A stretch of DNA of 64,000 nt from Plantago major (Eukaryota > Streptophyta > Magnoliopsida > Lamiales > Plantaginaceae). A program made the position numbers and the translations under genes. Below the pieces are notes generated by a model. The model worked only from the letters and a program-made list of their open reading frames with translations. It ran no database searches and was not told the DNA's origin. Position 1 is the first letter of the stretch. The number at the start of each line of letters is the position of its first letter. Shown piece after piece: positions 1 through 10,672 of this stretch. The stretch spans positions 23,462,667 to 23,526,666 of the forward strand of contig CM048842.1 of NCBI GenBank assembly GCA_026545765.1, read 5' to 3'.

Positions 1-1240
1 CTGAGAGGGGAGAATAGGAAGACAGTGGATGTTATTGCCTGTGGTTGCATTGAGGATGTGGATCTAGATCAGGCAAGAGAGTTCTTTGAACTAACTGCTT
101 ATCTGACTATGATGCATTCCATAGGGTTCATGCCAACGTGTCTACTTCAAAGAGAACTAGTTGAGTCTGAAGTAATGGAAGAAGAGACGTTAGATTCCAT
201 TACTACGCAAGATAAATATACTTCTTCTTTGTTTGATGATGGAGGCATGGATACCCCAGATTTAGAAAGCACTTTCATGCCACTTGAGCCCATAGAGAGC
301 ACTTCCATGCCACTTGAATCCATAGAGAACCATGTGCCTCATCACCCCGCCACCACACATATGTCATTACCCGAGGGGAGTTTTGTTGATCCTTTCTGCC
401 ATTTTTCTTTGTTTCCTATTTGTGAGTGTTATGTGCTTAAATTTGAACATATTAACTCTCGACATACTCGTTTGCAGGATTACATGAGTATTGTTAGATC
501 AACACACAATGGAGTAGAAAGGTATACACTAGAAGCTCCAAGTAGGCTCGATGCCTGCTCAAAATTCGTTCCCGTATGAGAACGGATAATGGCAATCTAC
601 AACAGTCGAGCCAACGACTATAAGAAAAGGCGCTTCCCGGGAGGCAACCCGGAGGTTCAGGTTTGGAGCGAGAGGAGAACCTATGGCAACAATACTTTGG
701 TGGAGGCATACTACGAGCGGTAACTCTACAACTTTCTCTTTTAATTTATTCTTTATGCTAGGGTCTAGCTATCGAATAGGTTTGGGGAGGGAAGTTGTGA
801 TATCATATGTTTAAATGACTCGGTACATTCTTATGCGCTGCCTTGTATATATGTATATATGTGTTTCTTTGTTTTTCTCACTCTTGTGATTACGTGGGGT
901 GGTATGTTAGCCACTTTTGCTTGATCTTCTATGAGTCGTCTTTTGGCCTATTTCGAAATTTTTTGTGTGTCGAGTCTGAGTTCTTTTGACAAGTCAGTTA
1001 TCTATTGCTTTTGTTAAGCCTTTTACTAATGTGATCTTTGATGGCCTCTAACTAGTATTAAGGAATTTTCAAAAATCATTTTAGTCCATTTCAATTGTAA
1101 ATAGAAAGTCTTCCTATTCTAGTAGTCAAGAAGCCGGTGAGAAGCCTATTTAAGCCGATGAAAAATATTTTACCGGCAATTGTGTGATTCACGTAGGATG
1201 AGCAAGGAAAATCCTTGCTCCACTTCATATACATGTGCAC
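1..1240 (+). mobile_element. 3' internal part of an Athila-like Ty3/gypsy element (fossil)
   Basis: The stretch begins inside an element and is cut by the window edge. A reading frame at 25-579 encodes an acidic protein with repeated 'MPLE' units (around residues 84-100) that I do not recognise. At about 606-655 comes a conserved block (GTCGAGCCAACGACTATAAG, then GGGAGGCAACCC) that I associate with the end of the coding region in plant Athila-type elements. From about 750 to 1180 the sequence resembles the 3' noncoding part of the gypsy element at 22480-22980 (shared 'ggtatgttagccac' and 'gaagaaaaaatatt...ccgg' patches). No polypurine tract is visible just before the LTR at 1241, so that LTR may be a separate insertion. 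Broken and incomplete. Confidence 0.5.
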
Positions 1241-4188
1241 TGATGAGTCAATTTTACATCGTCTCATTTGGTCTTTTCTACCGTATTATTGACATTCTCA
1301 ACAATGGTTTTTATGTGCTTTATTGGTATTTTGTTACGTTTTCATGTTTTGTGTATTTTGTAGGTATTTAGCTAAACCGCACTAATTGAAGGCAAAATGG
1401 TGCAATTTATATGCATCTACAAGATATGGAATTCCAATGCCTCGGATGAATGCTAGAAGTGGAGTGGGAAGGCCAAAATATCAAGAATTGGAGTCAAAAG
1501 GGAAAAACCGTCATTCCAGAAGGCGGCAATGCCGATTAATTATCGGCGCTTTAAACTCATCATGCTGGCGCTAAGAAACTGGCGTCGCCAGTTTTGTTTT
1601 TCCGCCCAAATTGCAATTTTCTTCGTTTTTTCCCAGTTCGTTTAGAATTAGGTTATTTCACCTATATATATGGACAAAGTGGTGTTTTCCGATTTCCTTT
1701 AATTTTATATTGGTCTTATACTGCCTGAGAGAAGAACCTTTTTTACAGAACATTCATTATTTATTCTTCTCTTCTTATTGCTTTTCGACCTAGAACCTTT
1801 CTAAGGCAATTACCTACCTATTATTGGAGGTAATTTAACCGTTTTCCCTTGTAATCCGATGATTGACGTTGGTTGGGAGATTATCTACATAGCTTTTCGC
1901 ATCGATTCGTTTCAGTTCTTCAATTCTACCTAGGGCTTGTGACAACGAAGGGTAAATTGTATCAATTCGTTCGAATCTTTGTTTCTTGCTTTGGATTATG
2001 TTTGGAGCCTATTTATATACAATATTGATTATGTCTTTGCATAATTTGAGTAGCTAAACACCCCGATTATGGGGTGTGACTGATTCAATGCATGCTAGCT
2101 AGGGTTCATGAGATTCAAAGTGCATCGGGTTTATGTTGGTACAGATAACGGCAAAGGAAAAAGACTTGGGGGGGGGGGGGGTGAATACTCTTTTACAACT
2201 TTTGTCGATAAACACAGTTTCTCATATATCTTAGAAGATATCTGATACTTAATTTCAGAGAGTGGAAGACTTTTTGTGATAAGTGCACGTGCTCAACAAG
2301 ATATAATGTGTTTAAATACTTAGCAGGATAAAGAGAACGATAAGTAAATTGCTGAAAGTAAATAACACATCTTTTATAGTGGTATCTGAAGGTGGCGTAA
2401 TCCTTCAACTAATCCACTTCGGCCTTTCTCAAACCTGGAATCCAATAAGACAGATAATTGAGTTCACCTTACAAATATCTTCTCTCGATTCCTAAATACA
2501 CTAGGTTCCCAACCAAGTGTTCCCCCTGAGTTATTCTTCGGCTCCCAGACAAGTACTTCCTATACTCAGAAACCTTTGAGCTGTTCCTTAGTTTCCCAAA
2601 CTAAGTACTTCCTATGCTCAGTAACCTTGGAGTTATTCCATAGTTTCCAAAACTAAGTACTTCCTGTACTCCACGCCATTTTAAGGAGTTGGTTATGATG
2701 GTTTGTCAGGTCAGTAGTCTTACTAACTTTTCAGTTATTTAAGAATACTCTATAGAACAAGAATCACTTAACACACTTCACAATGTATGATGATATGTTC
2801 TTTACTGACACAAGTCTATGTTAACTGTTCTGGAGAATGAAACTCAGATACTTGATCTTTTGATACAACTCCTTCACAGATAGCAATGCTTGTTAAGGAT
2901 CAGGACACTTAGAACTTTCTTGCTACTTAGAATTCAAGAACTTAGTCGCAACTGTAAGCTAAAGAGTAAGTAGGTTGAAGGCTTGTATGCTTGAATGAAT
3001 AAGTTCGTTCTGTGTGTAAGCTCGAGGTGTTCAGTGTGTGTTTCAAGCATTCTAAGTGTTGATATTTATAGTTGAATTTGAAGCCGTTTGAATAGTATCT
3101 GTTAGGCTTAATTCAAATTAAAACTACTGATATCTGAAAATAGTACTGTAGAAGACGTTGTCTCTTTTAAGAGATTTCCTATTTTGTTCAGATGTCTCTG
3201 TCTGCGCATTTATTGCATTGTACTATTTTGTCCTGTAGTGCCAACGGAACTATCCACGCTTTCTGAAGCATTGCATGTCCCTTTCCAGAGACCTTCACAT
3301 CTCCAGATACTTGTTGAAACATTGTTTCCCAGAAACATAGTTTTATCCAAGGTATCTGAGTGTAGGTTTCTGTGGGCACTTTTCCTCGTTCAGAAACCTT
3401 GTGTTCTCAGATATCTTTTGTGAGACCTGTTTATTGAAAAACACTTGTTTCATCAAGATATCTGGACATAGGTATTTGATGACCTTCGTCTTCAGCAATC
3501 TTGTGCAGTCTTCAAATCTTCAAATTTGTTGAACACTTCTGTCGGATGCCTTCTTCTTGGTCTTCTTCAAAGATATCAAAATTACATTCAGAGACCTAAC
3601 ATCCTATACAAGATTTGCTAGACTAACATACTTAGTGATTTTCCTCTTTTACAGTGTTCAAGTGAACCAAGAGTACTAACCACCTTTCTGAGCTAAGATA
3701 AGTCATTTGGTTGCTGATCAAAATCTAAACAGATATTCCTAACAGTTTAGATTACTTGTGCTTTTTAGATTAATCGCATATCTTGCTATTACGTTTGATG
3801 CATAATCCGTCAATATCACTGTTAGATTAAGCATTTAATCCTTGGCAACCTAAAGGTTTTCGTCTTGCTTCAATCTAACAGTTAGTTGCAAACAGTAATA
3901 GTAGGATTAGCTAGATTCATTGTAGCCTAGTGTAATTGACGCCTCCACTAGTGCTATTCGTTTTTGAACTTAAGATTGTGACAACTTGTGTAATCTATCC
4001 TGTGAATCGTATGTATCCTGCTAGCTAGCTTGTTTCACGTTACCGCTCCATAATTCTCCTTATTCATATCATTGTCATTTAGATTAATCTGTTTTCTAGT
4101 TAGATTGCATAAGTAGATAGATAATATAGAACAAATTCGATGCCGAAGCAAACAACTATTTTACTACTTTCTTTACTGTAATTTCGAT
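1241..4188 (+). mobile_element. Athila-like gypsy LTR, split by a solo Sirevirus LTR and cut at its 3' end
   Basis: The LTR starts TGATGAGTCAATTTTACATC and matches the complete LTR at 60715-62309 in order, including the 'catgctagctagggttcatgagatt' block. It is interrupted at 2134-3744 by a Copia LTR and resumes at 3745 with the sequence expected from the 60715 copy. Homology stops near 4188, where an LTR of a sister subfamily takes over, so the 3' end is missing. The GC-rich palindrome ctggcgtcgccag lies at about 1579-1591. Confidence 0.75.
2134..3744 (-). mobile_element. Solo LTR of a Sirevirus-type Copia element
   Basis: On the plus strand it reads TGTTGGTACAGATAACGG at the start and GATATTCCTAACA at the end, so on the minus strand it runs TGTTAGGAATATC to CCAACA. 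It is flanked by the 5-bp target-site duplication GTTTA (2129-2133 and 3745-3749) and sits cleanly inside a gypsy LTR. There is no internal domain. Related sequence forms the Sirevirus LTRs at 5012-6070 and 32380-33121. Length is 1611 bp. It contains a poly-G run at about 2168-2181. Confidence 0.9.
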
Positions 4189-5011
4189 TTACTTATTACT
4201 TTTGGATTTTGTAATTTCTTTCATACTTCTTTTTAACCTCGTTTATAGAAAACAACTCCATATTCATACTTTGACAATTTGGAGCTTATTTTTGCTTGTT
4301 TAACGAAGGATTGATATCGAATCCCCAATTACTGTGGTAAATCTCTATTGTTTTATCTTATCAATTCGTTCTTACTCTGTTTCTCGAATTGTTTAAGCTT
4401 GCATGCGATTATCATTCTGTTTGTGTTAATCATAAGCAATATCTTGTATTCTTTCATCCTTGCTTCGATTATGAGTAGCTAAATCATTCTGGACATGGTA
4501 GTTGCGTGATAGCTTTGCGTATTCGCTTCTAGGGTTTGAAATCGTTCATATAGGTTAGGATAGTTCAAAGATCTTCGTAAAAACCCTTCAATTCAGTACT
4601 ATCGTTCAAAGATTCTCTAAAACGTTTGGTCAAGGATCGTGGATTGACGACGCACGATTACTCTAGTTCAAATATCTTCAAACTCGTTTGGTAATGATTG
4701 AATTGATAGTTTTCCGGACACCGACCGTGTGACAATATGAACGTATCCCTAGAGCGAATTAGCATTGCTTGATCGTAACTACCGTGTTCTTCCTACCTCA
4801 TTCATTCAAATCAATTATATTGCATTTTTTGTTTTCTAGTTATTAGAAGTACTCAATTCAAACAAATCAACATTGTTTCACAAGTAACTATTTGTGTTCA
4901 ATCGTTGCGATAGCCTAATTGATTCCTTAGCACACGATATGTGGTTAGCTTTGTTTATTCTACAACAACTGCTTGCTACTTGGTTTTCTAAGTAATAATT
5001 TGAGCACATCA
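4189..5011 (+). mobile_element. 3' part of a gypsy LTR (TGATGAG...CACATCA family)
   Basis: The sequence matches the distal two-thirds of the LTR at 16456-17704 (shared 'aactccatattcatac', 'gagtagctaaatca', 'cgtgtgacaatatgaacg' patches) and ends with the family terminus TTTGAGCACATCA at 5011. Its 5' part is replaced by the LTR described at 1241-4188, so this is a deletion or recombination join between two related LTRs. Directly after 5011 a Sirevirus LTR resumes in its middle. Confidence 0.75.
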
Positions 5012-6070
5012 CTGTGCTCAGTAACCTTGGAGTTGTACCTTAGTTTCCCAAACTAAGTACTTCATGTACTCCACGCCATTTGGTGTGTGGTTAAGGTAGT
5101 TTGTCAGGTGAGCTTCTTTCTAACTTACACAGTTATTTCAGAAAGCTTTATAGAATCAAGATTACTTAATACACTTCACAATGCATGGTAACTTGTTCTT
5201 TACTGACCCAAGTCTTTGTTAAATGTTCTAGAGAATGAATCTCAGATACATGATCTTTTGATTCAACTCCTTTACAGAAAGCAATGCTTGTTAAGGATCA
5301 GGACACTTAGAACTTTTATACTACTTAGAGTTCTAGAGCTTTAGTCGCAACAGAAAGCTAGAAGGCAAGTAGTAAGAAAGCTTGTATGCTTGAGAAATCA
5401 CTTGAAGATATTCCATAAGTTGTAGTTTCAGTGTGAGTTCAAGGTGTAAGTTCTTGGTGTGTTTTCAAGCATTCTATGTGGTGATATTTATAGTTGAATT
5501 TGAAGCCGTTTGAATAGTATCTGTTAGGCTCAATTCAAATTCAAACTATTGATATCTATATATAATACTGCAGAGTTCTTTGTCTTCTTCTTCAAAGACT
5601 TCTGCTTTTGTGTAGACATTTCTGTCCGAGCAATAAATGCATTGTACTATATTTGTCCTGTTGTCTCAACGGATACGTGAAGCTTTATGCAACTTGACAC
5701 GTTCCTTACTCAGTACACTTGTGTTCTCAGATATCCTTTGAGTAACTTGTTTAATCAAAACATTTGTTAACTCAAGGTTTCTGGACATAGGTATCTGAGG
5801 AGACTTTTCTCCTTAGTCTTCAGCAATCTTGAGCAAACTTCAGTCTTCTGGAAATGAGTTCCTTTGCTTGGATGCTTCCTTCTTGGTCTTCTTCAAATAA
5901 ATATAAATTACATTCAGAGACCTAACATCCTATACAAGATTTGCTAGACTAACATACTTAGTGATTTTCCTCTTTTACAGTGTTCGAGTGAACCAAGAGT
6001 ACTAAGCACCTTTCTAGGCTAAGATAAGTCATTAGTTTGCTGATCAAAATCTAAATAGATATTCCTAACA
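5012..6070 (-). repeat. Truncated 3' LTR of the Sirevirus
   Basis: It aligns with the solo LTR at 2134-3744 from the 'gtgctcagtaaccttggagtt' block to the shared end GATATTCCTAACA at 6070. The outer part of the LTR was lost where the gypsy LTR fragment now ends at 5011. The internal domain starts directly at 6071 with a purine tract on the minus strand. Confidence 0.85.
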
Positions 6071-6085
6071 AATTTCCCCCTTTTT
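6071..6085 (-). other. Polypurine tract of the Sirevirus
   Basis: The minus strand reads AAAAAGGGGGAAATT directly before the LTR start TGTTAGGAATATC. A purine-rich run next to the 3' LTR is the usual plus-strand primer site of LTR retrotransposons. Confidence 0.75.
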
Positions 6086-7172
6086 GATCAGTCAACTATG
6101 ACTATCTTTAAAGTCCTATGACAATCTGGAAGAGAAAACAATCCACCACTTAATCAATTCTTATGATCTTCAAATGATTTTAATTAAGTGCAGAAAGTAA
6201 ACATCAACCAAATCACAAGGTGTGATCTTTGCTGACAAGTTATCTTTTATAAAAGATATCTGAGAGTAGGTTCATCAGATATTAGAACAATTACAGAACA
6301 TGATAACTTTTACAAGATTTAACAGAAAAGTACAATCAGCAAAATCACAAAAACTACTTAATCAATTAGAACAACAGGAGTAACCAAGCTCCAAGTGAAC
6401 ATTCTAAATGACAAGTCTTCAAGTCTTCAAAAACACTTCAGGTTCTCAGCAACCTCTATGAGCCAATTGGCAAATTCCCTAACTCCAAGCCTTTTGATGT
6501 CATCAGCATAATCATAAAGCAGTGTTCTGACTAACATCTCTATGTCTCTGGCAAATCCACAGACTTCTTTGTAGGTCTTGGTGGGATTCTTTCTAGCAAA
6601 GTGCTTGACCCACATATATCTTCCCCATACTCAGGCATGTTCAATTCTGATATCAGAGAATTTGAAATACTCATAAATGATCCTCAGATATTTAATGTCA
6701 TCCAGATATTGTTCCTTAGTCATGTAGAATGACTCATAAGGTTCAACACCTAGTCTTGGCCTTGTGCCTGTCCCAGTCATCTTGGGAATTATGTGCACAT
6801 CATCTGGTTTCCCATAAGGACATTCAAAGGAGAGGTCCTTTTCCATGGCTTCAGTTCTTTTGGAGACTTCAAAATCCAACCATGCTTTGACATGCTTTAG
6901 ATTTATCAGTACTGGCTTGTCTAGGAACTGGGAATTTTTCATTTACTAGCAGGTGCTTTAGTTCCAGAATCCAATGACCATTTTTCTAGTGAATGCATCT
7001 GTAAGAGGTTTGACTGTTGTCAGTCTTGACATATTCAATCAGGGCATCAGCAGATTTTTCAGGTGCAGCCCTGCAAAATTGAGTGTCTCTTCTCCTCTTT
7101 CTTCTTGTTTTGGCATTCTATCTTAGGGGTTTGCTTGAAGAACCACCCTGGATAGACTTGGTATTTTTCAGA

Positions 7173-7208
7173 GGGTTTAGGGTTAAGGGTTAAGGTTTAG
7201 GGTTTAGG
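7173..7208. repeat. Short telomere-like (TTTAGGG-type) repeat
   Basis: About 36 bp reads as imperfect copies of the plant telomere unit (GGGTTTAGGGTTAAGGGTT, then aaggtttagggtttagg). It lies inside the Sirevirus env-like region, far from any sign of a chromosome end. Confidence 0.6.
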
Positions 7209-7382
7209 TATTTTTAGAGGGTGTTTTTGCTGCTATTGGCTTTGCAGCAATAGGCTCAGATAGTGTCAGTGCATCTACCCTTCTCCTGTGGAGAGGATTC
7301 TCATCAGATTCATCCTCATCATCATTAAAGTTGATCTTCTGGAGGGGTGATTTGCAGCTATCTTCATTGCCTTTGATTTGAC

Positions 7383-7410
7383 CTTCTTCTTCTTCTTCTT
7401 CTTCTTCAGA
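7383..7410. repeat. CTT/GAA trinucleotide microsatellite
   Basis: About nine CTT units in the Sirevirus env-like region; on the minus strand they encode a run of glutamates. Confidence 0.8.
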
Positions 7411-9893
7411 AGGCTCTTTCACATTCCTTGGGGACTTGGTTCCCCTTGGAGGATTCTGAATTTTGGATCTTGTGATCCTACCAGTTTCAGAACTCTGGTA
7501 TGCTGTTGCTATTTTCTGAGGTTGACTAGAGGAGGGCTCAGAGATCCTAAGAGGTATTTCTTTCCTCCTGTTCTCTCTTCCTTTTCTTTTATGTGATCCT
7601 CCCCCCTTAGTCATTGTTGGCTGTCTCAAAATCACATTGGCTTCTTGCAGTGATTTAAAGTTGCCTTGCAGATAGTTATAGGCAGCAATCATCTTCTGCA
7701 GCTCAGCCTGTAGATCTTTATTTTTCTTGAGGATGCTAGTTTCCTCATTTGTGAGCTCGGCAAGTGGGCCATGTAATGCCTCTGCCTTGCCTGAAGCAAA
7801 GTTTGCCTCATTGAGGGCTTTCTGAGCAATGTCAAAGTCCAAGGTCTTTCTGAGCCAAGATCATGCTTGTTGTTCTCTGAGTGAACAATTCAGCAAATTT
7901 CTTCAGTTTGCTGGGACTAATTCAATGACTTCTTTGTTCTACTCATTCAACTCATTTCTGAGTGCATCAAGAACCTTGTACCTTTCCATATACTCAACAA
8001 CAGACAGAGTGTTGGGTATCTTACTGAAGCTAATGGGAGCAATTAGTTTTCTTTTCAAATGAGGAACAGCCGTATGCTGATTTATGTGGTCTTGCAAGGT
8101 TCTATCTTCTTCATCTTGGGAGTCACCATCCTAGAAATCTTCATCCTCTTGGACATCTTCATCTACCCTGTCCAGCCCAGTAACCATTTCTGTCATGGGC
8201 TTCTTTCCTTTTTGTGAGGAGGATGGTACATCTTTTGGTAATGCAGCCTTACCATCATGCTTGTCTTCAGATACTTGCTCAGTATCTAATTCCTCATCAA
8301 TTGCCTGAACATCAAACTGGAGTTCTTTCATCTCAGCATAAGCTTCCATTTCCTTGATAGTAAGATCTTCAATCTTTTGGAGCTTTGCTTTAGATTCAAC
8401 TATCTTTTCTTCCAGTTGAAGATTTAGTTGTTGTTCTTCCTCCAACAATTGTTTGAGTTGAGCAACTCTGGCTTGTGCATCCAATATCTTCTGAGTGTTA
8501 TCTTCAGAGTGCTCAACTACCTGTTCAATAGTGTCTTTTTATTGGGGAGAGGAATGTGTAGACTTCTGAGGAGATGGAGGAGGGGAATTCTGTGAAGTCC
8601 CCTCAGTATGCTTTTCAAGAACTGAGGTATTATTACCTTGTGCAATCCCTCCTGTCCCTGGTGCAGGGGCATCATCATCATCATCAGAGCTCTCATTAGC
8701 ATTAGGAACTGATTGGTCCATAATCCCTGCAGTTTCTGCAGATAGGGCTTGATACCTGCCACTACTCTCATTTTTACCAATGGGTTCATCAACAAGGCTT
8801 TCCTTGGTAGCATTGACGAGTTCATCAGCAGTTGTATCTTTTAAGCATTGATGAGTTCATCAGCAGTAGCGGCAGATATCTGAGAGTCGACATCTCTGGG
8901 ATTTTTGGTCGCAACTAACCCCTCAGATATGTCATCAGATTTTCTTTTCTTTTGTTCTTTAGCAACCTTTTTCATCATGTTAGTGTACTCAAATTGGTAA
9001 AGTACGTTGCTAGTGGCTATTTTAGCCTGTTCTCTGAGTGGTACTTCAAGCTTCTCCAGCAAGAAGCATATCTTTAATCCATAACTCACTGTATTCTTAG
9101 GCTCAGCAAGGCCTTTGACAATCTTTGACTCAAAGCCTTGGATCCGCTTCACAAACTTCATATAGGCGTACTTTCCCCAATTAAAAAGGTTTTCCGGCCT
9201 ATTTAGTTCTTCCTTCATCAGGAACATCATCATCCACCGTTCCAAGCTTATTTGGTCACCTCCACCTTGTAGACCATCAAAGCATCTGTGAAGGAGGCAA
9301 GCCAAGACATCCCAATGAATTTATAGATGTCTGGTCCTGATATCAGCAAGTTTGAACTCAGGAGGAGTATCTGGCTTGTCCATGTTGCACACATCACTGT
9401 ACAGGGTCTTAACACCTTCAAGGAGAGTTTCATCCTTGGTGTTAATCTCGAAATCAATTCCTTGATTTCGGAGACCAAAGATATCACAGGATCTTTGGCA
9501 GTTAAGGAAAATTTATTTTCCTTGAACTTTGGTTTTAATGGACATTTCTTCAATGCCATTAGTACTGCTGGTGATAACACGAGAGTTATTATAAAACTCA
9601 AGTACATCCATTGAAGAGCATCCACTGGGAAGAGCGGACAGAAAACCCTTGATTTGTGCCTTTTCAAGCATACCAAGGATAGTCCTCCTATCTACTTGTT
9701 CTACGATTACAATAGAAAGGTGTTGCTCAATCATAGAACCACCCCAAATCATTCTGTGGTTTGAAGTCCAATTCTCAGAATTAAAATCGCCTAAGAGACG
9801 ATTGTTTGCTATCACTAGCACCGATGCTTGCTTTTCAGTAGCAGTAGAAGTAGTTGCACTGGTATCCTTAGCAGCAATACGTTTTGGAGCCAT

Positions 9894-10672
9894 ATCTTTA
9901 AATATAAGTTTTTTGAAAACAAGAGAAGAGATTATTAGGGGAGATTAGTTGTTTTTTCCAGAAAAACTAATGGAGATATAGCAAATTTGCAGAAATACTT
10001 AGAGAGAAATTTCTGTTTTTGTGTAAGATAAAATGTTGGATTAGGCGAAAGTGAATTCTTTTGCCAAAATCCTATATATATAGCATTGTACTCTCAACAG
10101 ATATATATATACAAATTAATTTTGTACATATGTATCTGTGCAAATGCAGGTAGGCGTGGGTAATAATCGCTTTTCATTAAATGATAGTGGGTCACGTCTG
10201 TGTTTTTACAGTTCACTATTTTACCGAGAATTAATCTCGTCCGTTAAGATCAAATGCCCATTTCCTCAAGGGTTACGATTGCTTCTTCATCAATGACTAC
10301 AATCAATAGCTGTAATTGTGCCCAATTAATGAAATTTGGCGAATAGCTTTCTGAATCACATCTCTTTTCTGTGACTAAGGGACAGTCTTTTGGACTTATC
10401 TATTAAGTTCAGAGACTGTATGTAACTTAACATATAAATTAAAAGATACAAAACATCAGAGATGTGGTTGATTGAATACAGTTGTACCACATTTCTATTT
10501 TGTGTTCCCCCTCACTTTGTGATTTCACAAATATCTGAGTACTCGTCTCATAAATCTTTGAAAGACATTTTTACCCATCCTTTTTAGTATATGAGTTCCC
10601 ATCTCAGACATTTTTACCTTAGATATTTGGATGCCCGTTCCAGATATCTTTTCTCCCTTCTGAGTTCCCGTC
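9894..10672 (-). promoter_or_regulatory. Spacer between Sirevirus pol and env-like ORF, with TATA-like box
   Basis: No coding potential is seen. A TATA-like string (TATATATATAGG, minus strand, about 10071-10083) lies about 180 bp upstream of the env-like start at 9893, and a second AT-rich run is at 10101-10111. Repeated 'agatatct' and 'gagttcccgtctcaga' strings occur at 10530-10675. A separate promoter for the downstream ORF is possible but unproven. Confidence 0.35.

Larger units (their letters stand above)
6427..9893 (-). pseudogene. Sirevirus post-pol (env-like) ORF region, broken
   Basis: This is coding-like sequence downstream of pol on the element strand. The N-terminal part starts at about 9893 (MAPKRIAAKD...) and contains a 'VLEFYNNSRV' motif resembling the domain I know as 'putative plant transposon protein' (PF20167-like, from memory). 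It is followed by lysine/glutamate-rich coiled-coil segments (about 8131-8484 and 7650-7842), an acidic run (about 7383-7410) and a conserved C-terminal module at 6631-6942 (motif CPYGKPDDVH) that recurs in the fragment at 63111-63560. Sireviruses are known to carry an env-like ORF here; no clear signal peptide or membrane anchor was seen. The product is unknown and the region is broken in several places. Confidence 0.55.

Noticed and set aside
25-579. Host gene of 184 residues
   Set aside because: It sits directly upstream of an Athila-type end-of-coding block, and no host family or intron signals are recognisable.
7173-7208. Chromosome end
   Set aside because: The telomere-like run is only about 36 bp and is embedded in a retrotransposon.
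7378-7596. Plus-strand frame starting with a phenylalanine run
   Set aside because: It is the antisense of the CTT repeat within the Sirevirus ORF.
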